DNA of 64,000 bases, from the NCBI RefSeq assembly GCF_022899245.1, contig NZ_JALJAZ010000001.1, forward strand, positions 1,826,001-1,890,000. Reading direction: 5' to 3'. Of the stretch, positions 53,497 through 64,000 are shown piece after piece. The notes beneath the pieces are model-generated. The model was not told the origin of the DNA. It ran no database searches and worked only from the letters and a program-made list of their open reading frames with translations. The position numbers and the translations under genes were made by a program. This DNA comes from Falsirhodobacter halotolerans (GTDB lineage: Bacteria; Pseudomonadota; Alphaproteobacteria; Rhodobacterales; Rhodobacteraceae). Position 1 is the first letter of the stretch. Each line of letters begins with the position of its first letter.

Positions 53497-54546
53497 ATGT
53501 CCCTGCCCTCGCATCTGTTCGGACCCATGCCGTCCGACCCCGCCATTCCTGCCACGCGTCGTTCCTCCTCCGCCATCGATCCGTCCCGCGTCTCCGACCT
53601 CCCCATCCTGCGTAGGGTCATCCCTCCGCTCTGGCAGGCCATGGCCGCCAGCAAGGGCTTTGATATCCGCGCCCGGGTGCAGGATCGCACCCGCCTTCTT
53701 CTCGACTGCCGCACCTGCGGCGGGGTCATGGTCACGCGGGTCTTCACGGTGGTGAACGCGAAGCCGCAATGCCCCCATTGCCTCGCCGCCCGACGCAGCG
53801 CGCAGGCCGAGGCGGCGGGGGTGGTGTTCCTCGCCCCTCATCCCGAGCGGGTCGGCTACGGCGTCTTCCGCGCCCCCTGCGGGCATGAGCTGCACCGCCA
53901 GTTCGAGTTGATCGACCGCGTGGCACGTGGCGAGACGGGCTTGCGCTGCGGGACCTGTCTGGCCGACCGCGAGGCCGAGGACGCCCGCCGCATCGGCTGG
54001 GAACGGATCGGCCCTGACCCCTCTGCCCGAGGACCTGCTGGATACCGCCGCCTCTACCGCCACACCTGCGGCCATGTGCAGAGCATTCTCGCGGCGAACG
54101 TCGCGTGGGGCCAGTGCGATTGCGCCGGGTGCGGCGACACATGGACCGCCCGGCCGAGCCGGATCTATCTCTTCGACCTCCGGATCCCCGCCGCCCCGGG
54201 CCGGCCTTCCCGACACTGGATGAAGCTGGGCTATTCCGCGCATCCGGTGAAGCGCCACCGCCACCAGCTCGGGCTGCCGCCCGAGGCGGCGGTGAAGATC
54301 CTGCGGGTGGTGGAGATGCCGACGGGCCACGCCGCCCGCCGCGCCGAGGAGGCCGCACATCGTCGCCTGCGCCGCGCCCATCCCGAAGCGGTGGTGCCGC
54401 GCGTCGAGTTCGGGGACGCAATCAACGTCACGCGGGAGATTTACCACCCGACGATACTGCAAAGGCTGGAGGCGGAGATGGACCGCATTCAGCGTGAACG
54501 CGATGACGAAGCGGCAAAAGCGATATCCGTGCCAGCCTCTCCATAG
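53497..54546 (+). CDS. Zinc-ribbon protein with C-terminal GIY-YIG-like (T5orf172-type) domain
   Basis: The 349-residue protein has a strong AGAGGAGGA ribbon before ATG 53497. The N-terminal two thirds hold repeated metal-binding pairs: C71-x2-C74 and C92-x2-C95, then C128-G-H130 and C151-x2-C154, then C191-G-H193 and a C207/C209/C212 cluster. These look like several zinc ribbons in tandem. The C-terminal part (residues 222-300) reads SRIYLFDLRI, HWMKLGYSAHPVKRHRHQLG and RAEEAAHRRL. Tyr224, Lys243-x-Gly245, Arg253, Glu284 and His288 fit the GIY-YIG fold of the T5orf172/MUG113 group. It may be a DNA- or RNA-cleaving protein of the element. Catalysis is unproven. Confidence 0.68.
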   Translation: MSLPSHLFGPMPSDPAIPATRRSSSAIDPSRVSDLPILRRVIPPLWQAMAASKGFDIRARVQDRTRLLLDCRTCGGVMVTRVFTVVNAKPQCPHCLAARRSAQAEAAGVVFLAPHPERVGYGVFRAPCGHELHRQFELIDRVARGETGLRCGTCLADREAEDARRIGWERIGPDPSARGPAGYRRLYRHTCGHVQSILAANVAWGQCDCAGCGDTWTARPSRIYLFDLRIPAAPGRPSRHWMKLGYSAHPVKRHRHQLGLPPEAAVKILRVVEMPTGHAARRAEEAAHRRLRRAHPEAVVPRVEFGDAINVTREIYHPTILQRLEAEMDRIQRERDDEAAKAISVPASP

Positions 54547-54632
54547 GCTGGCACGGCAGCGCCCGGCCCGTGGCATTCCGCTCTACCCTCCCCCGGTCGA
54601 CCCTCCTTCTCTCTGGCACAGGAGACATGCCG

Positions 54633-54884
54633 ATGCCCCTGCCCCCCAACATCACCCCCGTGACTCATACCACCACTGATCGGCCCGTGCCGCGGGGGCT
54701 TATCCATGCCCTCGATCGGGGGGAGGCCCTTGGCGATCTTCTCCGGCTGATCGTCCTTGCCGCCGAGACCTTTGGCGATCCGGACGGTGCCGCCATCGCC
54801 CGCGCCGCCCTGATCGCCGGGGATCATCTCACCGAGATGCAGGCCGCTGTGGAACGCCATTTGGATGATCTTTCTGCCGCCTGA
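54633..54884 (+). CDS. Small conserved mobile-element protein, 83 aa (paralogue of 59291 gene)
   Basis: AGGAGA lies 7 bp before ATG 54633. The protein core GEALGDLLRLIVLAAETFGD, then DGAAIARAALIAGDHLTEMQ resembles the core of the protein at 59291-59512. A helical hairpin is likely. Function unknown. Confidence 0.7.
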   Translation: MPLPPNITPVTHTTTDRPVPRGLIHALDRGEALGDLLRLIVLAAETFGDPDGAAIARAALIAGDHLTEMQAAVERHLDDLSAA

Positions 54885-55022
54885 CGGTGGGGTGGATTGC
54901 GGTCGGTTCGGGTTGTGGCTGCCACTCCGCCCCGCCTTCCCGTCAGTTCAAAATTGACCGTCAGAGACACATCGCTCGCTGCCCCTGTCCATGGACCATC
55001 CCAAATCCAAAGGAGCCCGCCC

Positions 55023-56195
55023 ATGCCCAACCTCAATCGCATCTTCGCCGCTCCCGTCCCGACCTCGCCCGAGATTGCCCTGTCCGACCTGACCCTGCGG
55101 CTCACGCGCCGCCGCACTGCCCTGCAGCGGCGAACCCGCGATCGGGAGATGCACGATCTCGGTCTGACCGAGGAGGATATCGGCGTCATGATCGATCTCG
55201 ACACGGCCCTCGCGATGGAGGGCGACGGCACGCTGCACGATCTCGCTACCTTTTACGCCGACACCGGCACCGATCCCCTGCAAGGATGTGCCAAAGCGTG
55301 GCACACCCGCCGGGCAGCCGAGGTCGACCGGCAGACCGCGCATCTCGAGGGGCGCGATGCGAAGATCATCCGGGCGGCCATCGGCAAGGGCCGCGTCGGC
55401 GGGGTCGTCTCCCGCGACCGCCTGCACGAGGTCTTGGCCGAACTTCACGCCCATGCCCCGTGGATGGCCCCGGCGGCCGCCGCGATCCAAAGGGTGATGG
55501 AGCATGCGACGGCCCATGGCCCGGCTCCCCTGCACACTCCGCCGCTGATCCTCGTCGGGCCTCCGGGCATCGGCAAAAGTGCCTGGGCGCGGGATGTCGC
55601 CCGCCGCTTCCACGTCCCCGCCATCGACATCGACATCGGAAGCACCAACGGCGCTGTCTTCGCGATCTCCGGCACGGAACGCGGATGGGGCAGCGCGGCC
55701 CCGGGCCGGGTCGTCTCCACCATCCTCGCCACGCAGGTGGTGAACCCGCTGGTGATCGTCGACGAACTGGACAAGCTGCCGCAGAATGTCTCCTCGACCC
55801 GAGGGGCCCTGCCCGGTGCGGCGGAGGTGCTGAAGTCTATGATCGAGCCAACAACGGCCAAGGCCTGGACCTGCCCCTATTACCGCATGCCCGTCAATCT
55901 GACCCGTGTCGCGTGGGTCATGACCACCAACAGCCTTTCCGGGATTCCCCTGCCGCTCCTCGACCGTTGCAAGGTAGTGACGATCAAGGACCCCACCCCC
56001 GCCGATCTGCACGCCGCGACCTGCCGCATGCTGTCCGACCGTGTGCCCGATCCGGACCTGCGCGCCGCCCTAGCCGAGGGCATCGCCACCCAGGTGCTCC
56101 GCCGTCGCCGCCAGGGATACCGCACCTCGCTGCGCCAGATCGCCCGCGCCGTTGCCCAGATCGAGGATCGCCCGCAGCGGGTGTGGGAGATATGA
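55023..56195 (+). CDS. AAA+ ATPase of Lon-like type (no protease domain)
   Basis: The 390-residue protein has a helical N-terminal region to about residue 165, then Walker A GPPGIGKSA (179-187), a segment FAISGTERGWGSAAPGRVVS typical of Lon pore-loop regions, Walker B LVIVDELDK (243-251), sensor-1 VMTTNSLSGIPLPLLDRCKV with an Arg-finger-like R315, and a C-terminal lid domain. GGAG precedes ATG 55023. The protein lacks a Lon Ser/Lys protease domain and the zinc-binding parts of ClpX. It may remodel proteins or the relaxosome/replication complex. It lies between two cargo genes on the same strand. Confidence 0.82.
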   Translation: MPNLNRIFAAPVPTSPEIALSDLTLRLTRRRTALQRRTRDREMHDLGLTEEDIGVMIDLDTALAMEGDGTLHDLATFYADTGTDPLQGCAKAWHTRRAAEVDRQTAHLEGRDAKIIRAAIGKGRVGGVVSRDRLHEVLAELHAHAPWMAPAAAAIQRVMEHATAHGPAPLHTPPLILVGPPGIGKSAWARDVARRFHVPAIDIDIGSTNGAVFAISGTERGWGSAAPGRVVSTILATQVVNPLVIVDELDKLPQNVSSTRGALPGAAEVLKSMIEPTTAKAWTCPYYRMPVNLTRVAWVMTTNSLSGIPLPLLDRCKVVTIKDPTPADLHAATCRMLSDRVPDPDLRAALAEGIATQVLRRRRQGYRTSLRQIARAVAQIEDRPQRVWEI

Positions 56196-56235
56196 TGCCA
56201 CGCCGAGATGGTGGAGGGCCCGCCCGGGATCACAT

Positions 56236-56276
56236 TTCCGCAAATGCGGAATTGGGCGGTTTCCGCAAATGTGGAT
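56236..56276. repeat. Palindrome family TTCCGCAAATGCGGAA, two copies
   Basis: TTCCGCAAATGCGGAA at 56236-56251 is followed by TTCCGCAAATGTGGAT at 56261-56276, 25 bp apart centre to centre. Further copies are at 56815, 56912 and 59642, and a half-site is at 56708. None is inside a gene. Confidence 0.75.
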
Positions 56277-56280
56277 GGCC

Positions 56281-56469
56281 GCAAACCCGCAAACCCGCAA
56301 ACCCGCAAACCCGCAAACCCGCAAACCCGCAAACCCGCAAACCCGCAAACCCGCAAACCCGCAAACCCGCAAACCCGCAAACCCGCAAACCCGCAAACCC
56401 GCAAACCCGCAAACCCGCAAACCCGCAAACCCGCAAACCCGCAAACCCGCAAACCCGCAAACCCGCAAA
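56281..56469. repeat. Tandem array of GCAAACCC, 23 copies plus a partial unit
   Basis: The 8-bp unit GCAAACCC repeats without visible error from 56281 to 56464 and ends with GCAAA. Since 8 is not a multiple of 3, every frame reads the same 8-residue cycle (N-P-Q-T-R-K-P-A on the plus strand), so the long open frames here are artefacts. The array starts 4 bp after the second TTCCGCAAATG palindrome and shares its GCAAA. Confidence 0.95.
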
Positions 56470-56814
56470 GATGTGTGTGTAGGTCCGATCGGATGCAAGC
56501 CGCCATCTCCTCATGCACCCGGCGCCGAAGCCGCATATGCGATTTCGCGCATCAATGGACGAGGCGCTTGAGGCGCACGGAACTTCGCCGAACCCCTGAT
56601 GCGCAACGAAGAACGACGTTCACCCCTCGTATGCAAATGTGCGTTTTTCTAAAATTGGTAAACCCGCAAAGCCGCAAATCATCTGGCGCATATGCGGCAA
56701 ACCACATTTCCGCAAAAGCGCATTCGCGATCCCAAAGGCCCAATCAGGCATGCCTATGGCTTTGGGAAACGGGACTGGCGGGGAACGCAGCGCGGCATGT
56801 CCACCCTTGCGTCT

Positions 56815-56830
56815 TTCCGCAAATGCGGAA
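56815..56830. repeat. Palindrome TTCCGCAAATGCGGAA, third copy
   Basis: Identical to the copy at 56236. It lies in the 758-bp non-coding stretch 56196-56953 that separates the AAA+ gene from the XRE gene. Confidence 0.75.
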
Positions 56831-56911
56831 TCTCACAATCCGGCGGGAGAAAGGAGCCGATCAACCACTGCCTGCGCCCTCGCCTCGGCCCCCGGTGCTG
56901 CATTTTCATAT

Positions 56912-56927
56912 TTCCGCAATTGCGGAA
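56912..56927. repeat. Palindrome TTCCGCAATTGCGGAA, fourth copy (perfect dyad)
   Basis: This version differs by one base and is a perfect 16-bp palindrome, 27 bp from the 3' end of the XRE gene. Confidence 0.75.
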
Positions 56928-56953
56928 TCCCGCATTCCCCGGACGGGCATCGG

Positions 56954-57214
56954 TCAGCCCCTGCCTTGGCCAAGCGCCGCTTCGACCCGGGCCATCAGCT
57001 CGGCCAGCGACAAATCCAACGCCCGGGCGATGTCATGCAACGTGGTGATGCTCGCCTGATACTGCCCCTGCTCAAGCAAGATCACGTAACGCGTTGACAT
57101 CCCGGCCCGGTCAGCAAGTTTCGCTTGGGTCAGGCCGGCCGCCAGCCGCGCCTCCCTCAGGACCGAGCCAAAGGACCCGACGATGGGAGGATGATCATTC
57201 TTGCCCGACGTCAC
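56954..57214 (-). CDS. XRE-family (Cro/CI-type) helix-turn-helix regulator
   Basis: The HTH is clear: FGSVLREARLAAGLTQAKLA, DRAGMSTRYVILLEQGQYQA and SITTLHDIARALDLSLAELM. I place the start at GTG 57212-57214 (86 aa), which has AGAGG 8 bp upstream; the ATG at 57242-57244 lies inside the palindrome 57236-57251 that is probably the operator. It is divergent from the membrane-protein gene at 57289. It likely represses itself and the rightward genes, as phage- and ICE-type XRE regulators do. Confidence 0.88.
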   Translation of the reverse strand: MTSGKNDHPPIVGSFGSVLREARLAAGLTQAKLADRAGMSTRYVILLEQGQYQASITTLHDIARALDLSLAELMARVEAALGQGRG

Positions 57215-57235
57215 GCGGTTGCCTCTTGAAGTATG

Positions 57236-57251
57236 GTGAAGCATGCTTCAC
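57236..57251. promoter_or_regulatory. Putative XRE operator
   Basis: GTGAAGCATGCTTCAC is a perfect 16-bp palindrome in the divergent gap between the XRE gene and the membrane-protein gene, about 20 bp upstream of the GTG start of XRE. Autoregulation is expected. Confidence 0.65.
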
Positions 57252-57288
57252 ATTGTATTCGATGCCCTAGCCTAGATGGAGGCCGATC

Positions 57289-57807
57289 ATGCCGCAACCT
57301 CTGAACGGCGCGTCTTTCCGCGCCCGCCTCCGCGAGAGCTGGTCCCTGCCCCGCACGCCAAACGCCATCGCGCGCGATCTTATCGGGGGCGCGATCGGCT
57401 GTGCCATTCTGACGCTGCCCTTCTGGTCCCTCCTCATCGTTGTCTACGAGAACGACTATATCCATGATCTCCCTCTCGCCCCATGGATGGCGTTGCCGGT
57501 CATGGCCCTCTGGGCGATCGCGGCCGGTCTCTTTACGCTCTATGGTAACTACGGCGTGCTGCCTCGGATTGTCGTGCTTGTCATCTGGGCCGCGATCATC
57601 GTGGCCAAGGCCAATGTCCTGTTCTTCGTCGGCTTCCTGATCGCGGCGTCGGTGTTCACGGTCATTCTCCTGATGGCTGCGATTGCGGCTTACGGCGCGC
57701 TGCCAATCCTCGGCGTTGTTTTCTGGTTCGTCCTGCTGCTCTACGGCCCGATGGCGGTCGCGGGATGGGCCGCAGCACGCCATGTCCTGTCCGTTCGGCC
57801 GACCTGA
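57289..57807 (+). CDS. Hypothetical membrane protein, 172 aa
   Basis: GGAGG lies 6 bp before ATG 57289. Several helices are predicted (CAILTLPFWSLLIVVY, LPVMALWAIAAGLFTLYG, RIVVLVIWAAIIVAKA, VFTVILLMAAIAAYGALP and VVFWFVLLLYGPMAVAGW). No family recognised. It is followed 44 bp later by a secreted protein, with which it may work. Confidence 0.7.
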   Translation: MPQPLNGASFRARLRESWSLPRTPNAIARDLIGGAIGCAILTLPFWSLLIVVYENDYIHDLPLAPWMALPVMALWAIAAGLFTLYGNYGVLPRIVVLVIWAAIIVAKANVLFFVGFLIAASVFTVILLMAAIAAYGALPILGVVFWFVLLLYGPMAVAGWAAARHVLSVRPT

Positions 57808-57851
57808 TCACCCCCGTTCCGATATCCCCGTCCCGATCCGGAGTTGTTCTC

Positions 57852-59228
57852 ATGATCCGCACCCTCGCCCTCTCGGCGGCCCTCGCCGCCTCCACCTCTT
57901 TCGCCACGCCCTCCTTTGCCGAGACCTATGACAATCCCGACCGCGCCTGGTGGACCCGCTTTCTCGAGACCTTGAATGGAAGCACGCCCGATCTTGAGGC
58001 CGAAGCCCGCCAAGATCCGCGCTATCTCGGCAGTGATGAGTTCACCCGGACCGAGGTTCTGGCAGAGATCATCGCCGAGATGGAGGCGGCGCGGCAGGAG
58101 ATCGACCCCGCGACGACCGTTGTCACCCTGCCGATGCGGGCATCCTTGGGCGATTACGATGCCACCTCGGGAGGCTTCCCCGTCTCTACCTTCCGGTCCG
58201 GCAGCTACCTGCAGGTCGGTGTCGGCAGCAGTCTCTACTTTGCCAATGCCGACGATGTGCGCATCTACCCCGCCGCGCTTGACGACGCCAAGGCCCTGCG
58301 CGCTCGGATCGGAACGCAGGACATCATCGCCCGGCTGACCCTGATCGACATCAGGCCCTCGACCAGCCGCCGGAACGCCTACGAGGCGCACGTGGCACGG
58401 GTGGATTACGAGACGACCGGCGGCGTGCCGCTGCTGACCGTCGAGGCCGATCCGGCCGCGACGGGAGGTGCGGACGACGCAGCGGGTGCGGAGGCCGTGG
58501 AGGCTGGTATCATCGCGGCCGCAGGTCTCCCGCCTCTCGGGTCGTCGTGGGAGGCGGCGATGGAGCAGTTCCGGGGCAGCGACTATTTCTACGTCGTCAG
58601 TAACGCGCAGTATGATCTCCCCGGCGGCTCGGCTCCGGTCTATGTTCGCAAGGACGGGGCGATCACCACCCTGATGGAGCCGCGTCCCACGGACGCCTTC
58701 ACGGTCTACCTGCAGCCGGTCGAAGGGGACTGGGGTATCGATCGCGGCAGGTCCTTTTCCGTCATCGGCCTTACGGGGCAGGACGGTCTCGATACGACCG
58801 GCCTCGGTCCCGGCCTGAACTGCGGCACGCCGGGCGTTCTGGACCGCTGCGCCATGCTGCGGTTTGAGCCGTCCGACACAGGACACGTGCTGACCTCTGC
58901 CTGGGGCGTCCTCGAGATGCCGGGGGATCTGACCGCCGAGGGTGTTCTGTCCCGCTTTGGCGGTCCGTCCGCGTTCGACACGTCCGACACGGTGCTTGCC
59001 TACGACACCCGGGACATCGCCGCAGGGGACCGGACCGTGCATCGCGGCAGCAGTCTTGGCGTTCGGGCCACCCTCGCCACGGCCGGCGCGGCGCGCGATG
59101 AGCCGCCGCGTTACGACCCTCTCGAGATGACCTCCGGCGCCCGCGACAGGATCCGCCGCGCCGTCGAGGTCTATGCGGTCGAGGGCGCCGAGGGCCGCAC
59201 GCCGGTCCTCTACACCCTGAGCCGCTGA
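57852..59228 (+). CDS. Secreted hypothetical protein, 458 aa
   Basis: The signal peptide is MIRTLALSAALAASTSFATP, with cleavage expected after SFA. The mature protein has no obvious catalytic motif; it shows segments such as YLGSDEFTRTEVLAEIIAEM and RIGTQDIIARLTLIDIRP and a C149-type pair in the second half (GPGLNCGTPGVLDRCAML) that may form a disulfide. It is conserved-looking in composition and likely periplasmic. Function unknown; it could be an element-encoded surface or exclusion protein. Confidence 0.72.
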   Translation: MIRTLALSAALAASTSFATPSFAETYDNPDRAWWTRFLETLNGSTPDLEAEARQDPRYLGSDEFTRTEVLAEIIAEMEAARQEIDPATTVVTLPMRASLGDYDATSGGFPVSTFRSGSYLQVGVGSSLYFANADDVRIYPAALDDAKALRARIGTQDIIARLTLIDIRPSTSRRNAYEAHVARVDYETTGGVPLLTVEADPAATGGADDAAGAEAVEAGIIAAAGLPPLGSSWEAAMEQFRGSDYFYVVSNAQYDLPGGSAPVYVRKDGAITTLMEPRPTDAFTVYLQPVEGDWGIDRGRSFSVIGLTGQDGLDTTGLGPGLNCGTPGVLDRCAMLRFEPSDTGHVLTSAWGVLEMPGDLTAEGVLSRFGGPSAFDTSDTVLAYDTRDIAAGDRTVHRGSSLGVRATLATAGAARDEPPRYDPLEMTSGARDRIRRAVEVYAVEGAEGRTPVLYTLSR

Positions 59229-59290
59229 GCCCGATCGACAGCCGGGCGTGCTCATGACGCCCGGCCCTTACCCGCCATATCGGAGGCCGC

Positions 59291-59512
59291 ATGTCGCCTA
59301 CATCCTCCAGCCCGCATCCGAATGGCGGCACCTCGGCCGAGGCCATTCGCCAGCTCGACCTCGCCGATCATCTCTCCCGCCTGTCGGACCTTCTGCATCT
59401 CGTGGCCGCCGCCGCCGACAGCCTGCCCCCACCCCACGGCGCGGCCATCGCGCGGGGAACGCAGATCGCCCTCGACGAGGTCGACGCCATCCGGGAGATG
59501 CTGGAGGACTAA
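59291..59512 (+). CDS. Small conserved mobile-element protein, 73 aa (paralogue of 54633 gene)
   Basis: GGAGG lies 6 bp before ATG 59291. The core DHLSRLSDLLHLVAAAADSL, then HGAAIARGTQIALDEVDAIR aligns with the 83-aa protein at 54633 at the GAAIAR element and the flanking helices. Unknown function. Confidence 0.7.
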   Translation: MSPTSSSPHPNGGTSAEAIRQLDLADHLSRLSDLLHLVAAAADSLPPPHGAAIARGTQIALDEVDAIREMLED

Positions 59513-59641
59513 GACCGGGAGTTCGATAAGACGCGCATGTTCCCCGAGACGGACACGCAGGCCTGCCGACCGTTGTTTTCCAGCTCGCACCGCTCTGCGC
59601 ACCCACATCCGCGGACATACACATTTGCGCAAACCGCACAT

Positions 59642-59657
59642 TTCCGCAAATGCGGAT
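59642..59657. repeat. Palindrome TTCCGCAAATGCGGAT, fifth copy
   Basis: It lies 119 bp upstream of the gene at 59776, in the promoter region of the recombinase operon, preceded by a further half-site with TTTGCGCAAACCGCA. This position suggests regulation of excision or recombination. Confidence 0.7.
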
Positions 59658-59775
59658 TTATGTATTTCTACATGAGAGCAATAGATTACGCATTTCGATC
59701 GCGCAAAAATCCTTAGGTTTTTTCGGATGTGCGGGATACGTGGAGTGTCATGACAGCGAGAAGGGTGATTCGCGC

Positions 59776-60140
59776 ATGACACAATGGATGACCACGGTGC
59801 CGACGACCGACGCCTTCGAGGCCCGTCTGTCGCGGCACATCGACGATCTGACACGACGGATCAGTCCGGCACGGCGGGCGCGCCTGCGCTGGACCGAGCG
59901 GATGTCCCTTGTCCGCGCGATCGCCGCGCAGGGCCTGCATCGGAGAGAGGCGGAGGACGCGGGCGATCTTGTGACCCTTCGCAGCCTGACCCCGTCGCGA
60001 TACCGGTTCGGGGACGCCCCGCATCCCGACCTTATGGCCCTGGTGCGCAGCCTCGCCCGTCAGGCCGCCGAAGCCGACCTCGCCGCGCAACGATCTGCCT
60101 CGGTCGCCGCCAACCTCGCCCCCAGCCAGGGAGACCCCGC

Positions 60141-60144
<4 letters not shown>
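59776..60144 (+). CDS. Hypothetical protein, 122 aa, coupled to the recombinase
   Basis: The protein MTQWMTTVPTTDAFEARLSR continues as a basic, helical protein (DDLTRRISPARRARLRWTER, LVRSLARQAAEADLAAQRSA). Its stop overlaps the recombinase start in an ATGA. Size, charge and coupling would fit a recombination directionality factor or accessory DNA-binding protein, but no family is recognised. Confidence 0.65.
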
Positions 60145-61928
<1,784 letters not shown>

Positions 61929-62004
61929 GGAGTTGCGCTTTTGTGGGAGCGCTACTTTTGTGTCGAGAGAGGGATTATCGTTTGAGAGTATGGGGTCTTT
62001 CTAG

Positions 62005-62120
62005 GTTTGGCGGTGACCTACTCTCCCACGTCTTGAGACGCAGTACCATTGGCGCGACGGCACTTAACGGCCGAGTTCGGGATGGGATCGGGTGTTTTGC
62101 TCGTGCTATGACCACCAAAC
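62005..62120 (-). rRNA. rrf: 5S ribosomal RNA
   Basis: Read leftward it begins GTTTGGTGGTCATAGCACGA, has CCCGATCCCATCCCGAACTC and ends GGTCACCGCCAAACC. It lies between 23S and tRNA-fMet. Ends are approximate by a few bases. Confidence 0.95.
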
Positions 62121-62230
62121 CGAGGAAGACCCCGTCCCGGCATGTTTGCCGGGAGGGTTTTACAACATCAGGGATCGTTTTGATCCTGTGTTCAAGTCGT
62201 GGTTGCTTTTGGTCCGGCTTTTTCCGGATC

Positions 62231-64000
<1,770 letters not shown>

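Noticed and set aside
56281..56469. CRISPR-like array
   Set aside because: The units are 8 bp, contiguous and without spacers, and no cas genes are present.
56208..57059. Repeat-protein frames with NPQTRKPA or GLRVCGFA cycles on both strands
   Set aside because: They arise because the 8-bp repeat has no stop in any frame; there is no ribosome-binding site and the frames continue into non-coding DNA.

Overview
The window looks like part of a high-GC alphaproteobacterial genome, most likely Rhodobacterales (Paracoccus/Roseobacter-like). The base composition, the style of the rrn operon and initiator tRNA, the mobilisation genes and the many DppABCDF-type ABC operons all point that way. It is a patchwork of accessory DNA abutting the 3' end of a ribosomal RNA operon.

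Layout. 1-6.9 kb: the start of a type I restriction modification methylase gene (hsdM, leaving the window), a truncated GNAT gene, unknown genes, and two regulator/short-chain-dehydrogenase pairs (HxlR/SDR and AraC/SDR). 7.0-15.4 kb: a leftward operon with a peptide-type ABC importer (SBP, two permeases, double ATPase), a cyclic amidohydrolase, an N-carbamoyl-D-amino-acid hydrolase and a LysR regulator, which reads as uptake and hydrolysis of hydantoin- or carbamoyl-type substrates. 15.7-21.4 kb: an IS-rich stretch with two almost identical IS256-family elements carrying clean 8-bp target duplications (one interrupts an hxlR gene after its third codon), a PRISE-like reductase, a duplicated hxlR 3' fragment and a decayed IS5-family element. 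21.4-29.9 kb: a LysR gene divergent from a second peptide ABC operon that ends in a CocE/NonD (S15) hydrolase. 30.1-33.6 kb: a LysR/CHMI-like tautomerase operon divergent from an MFS gene with one in-frame stop codon and a GST, then an IS5 fragment. 33.8-39.7 kb: an SMP-30-type lactonase, HxlR, quinone-oxidoreductase-like, LLM flavin oxidoreductase and DUF1993 group that shares a palindromic operator, then a Bcr/CflA exporter. 39.9-41.5 kb: truncated cytochrome b561 and TctA remnants. 41.9-48.0 kb: an iron-siderophore ABC importer divergent from a TonB-dependent receptor. 48.0-48.6 kb: an IS3 remnant cutting an Mrr-like gene.

48.8-61.9 kb is a mobilisable element: a relaxase with an HEN-type motif and LPD7-like repeats, MobC, a probable oriT region, a 59-residue ribbon-helix-helix protein, and then a rightward set of mostly undescribed cargo genes. 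The cargo includes a zinc-ribbon/GIY-YIG-like protein, a Lon-type AAA+ ATPase, two related mini-proteins, a membrane protein, a secreted protein, a XRE regulator, and a large serine recombinase whose reading frame runs into the initiator tRNA gene. The element also carries a 23-copy GCAAACCC tandem array and dispersed copies of the palindrome TTCCGCAAATGCGGAA, which are the strongest candidates here for an undescribed regulatory or maintenance system. 61.8-64.0 kb: the 3' part of an rrn operon read leftward (23S, 5S, tRNA-fMet, terminator).

A degenerate intergenic repeat (core TTTGGGACAAACCGGACATT) recurs at least six times between 4.5 and 40 kb. All functional names come from reading the sequence and recalling protein families; no database search was run.
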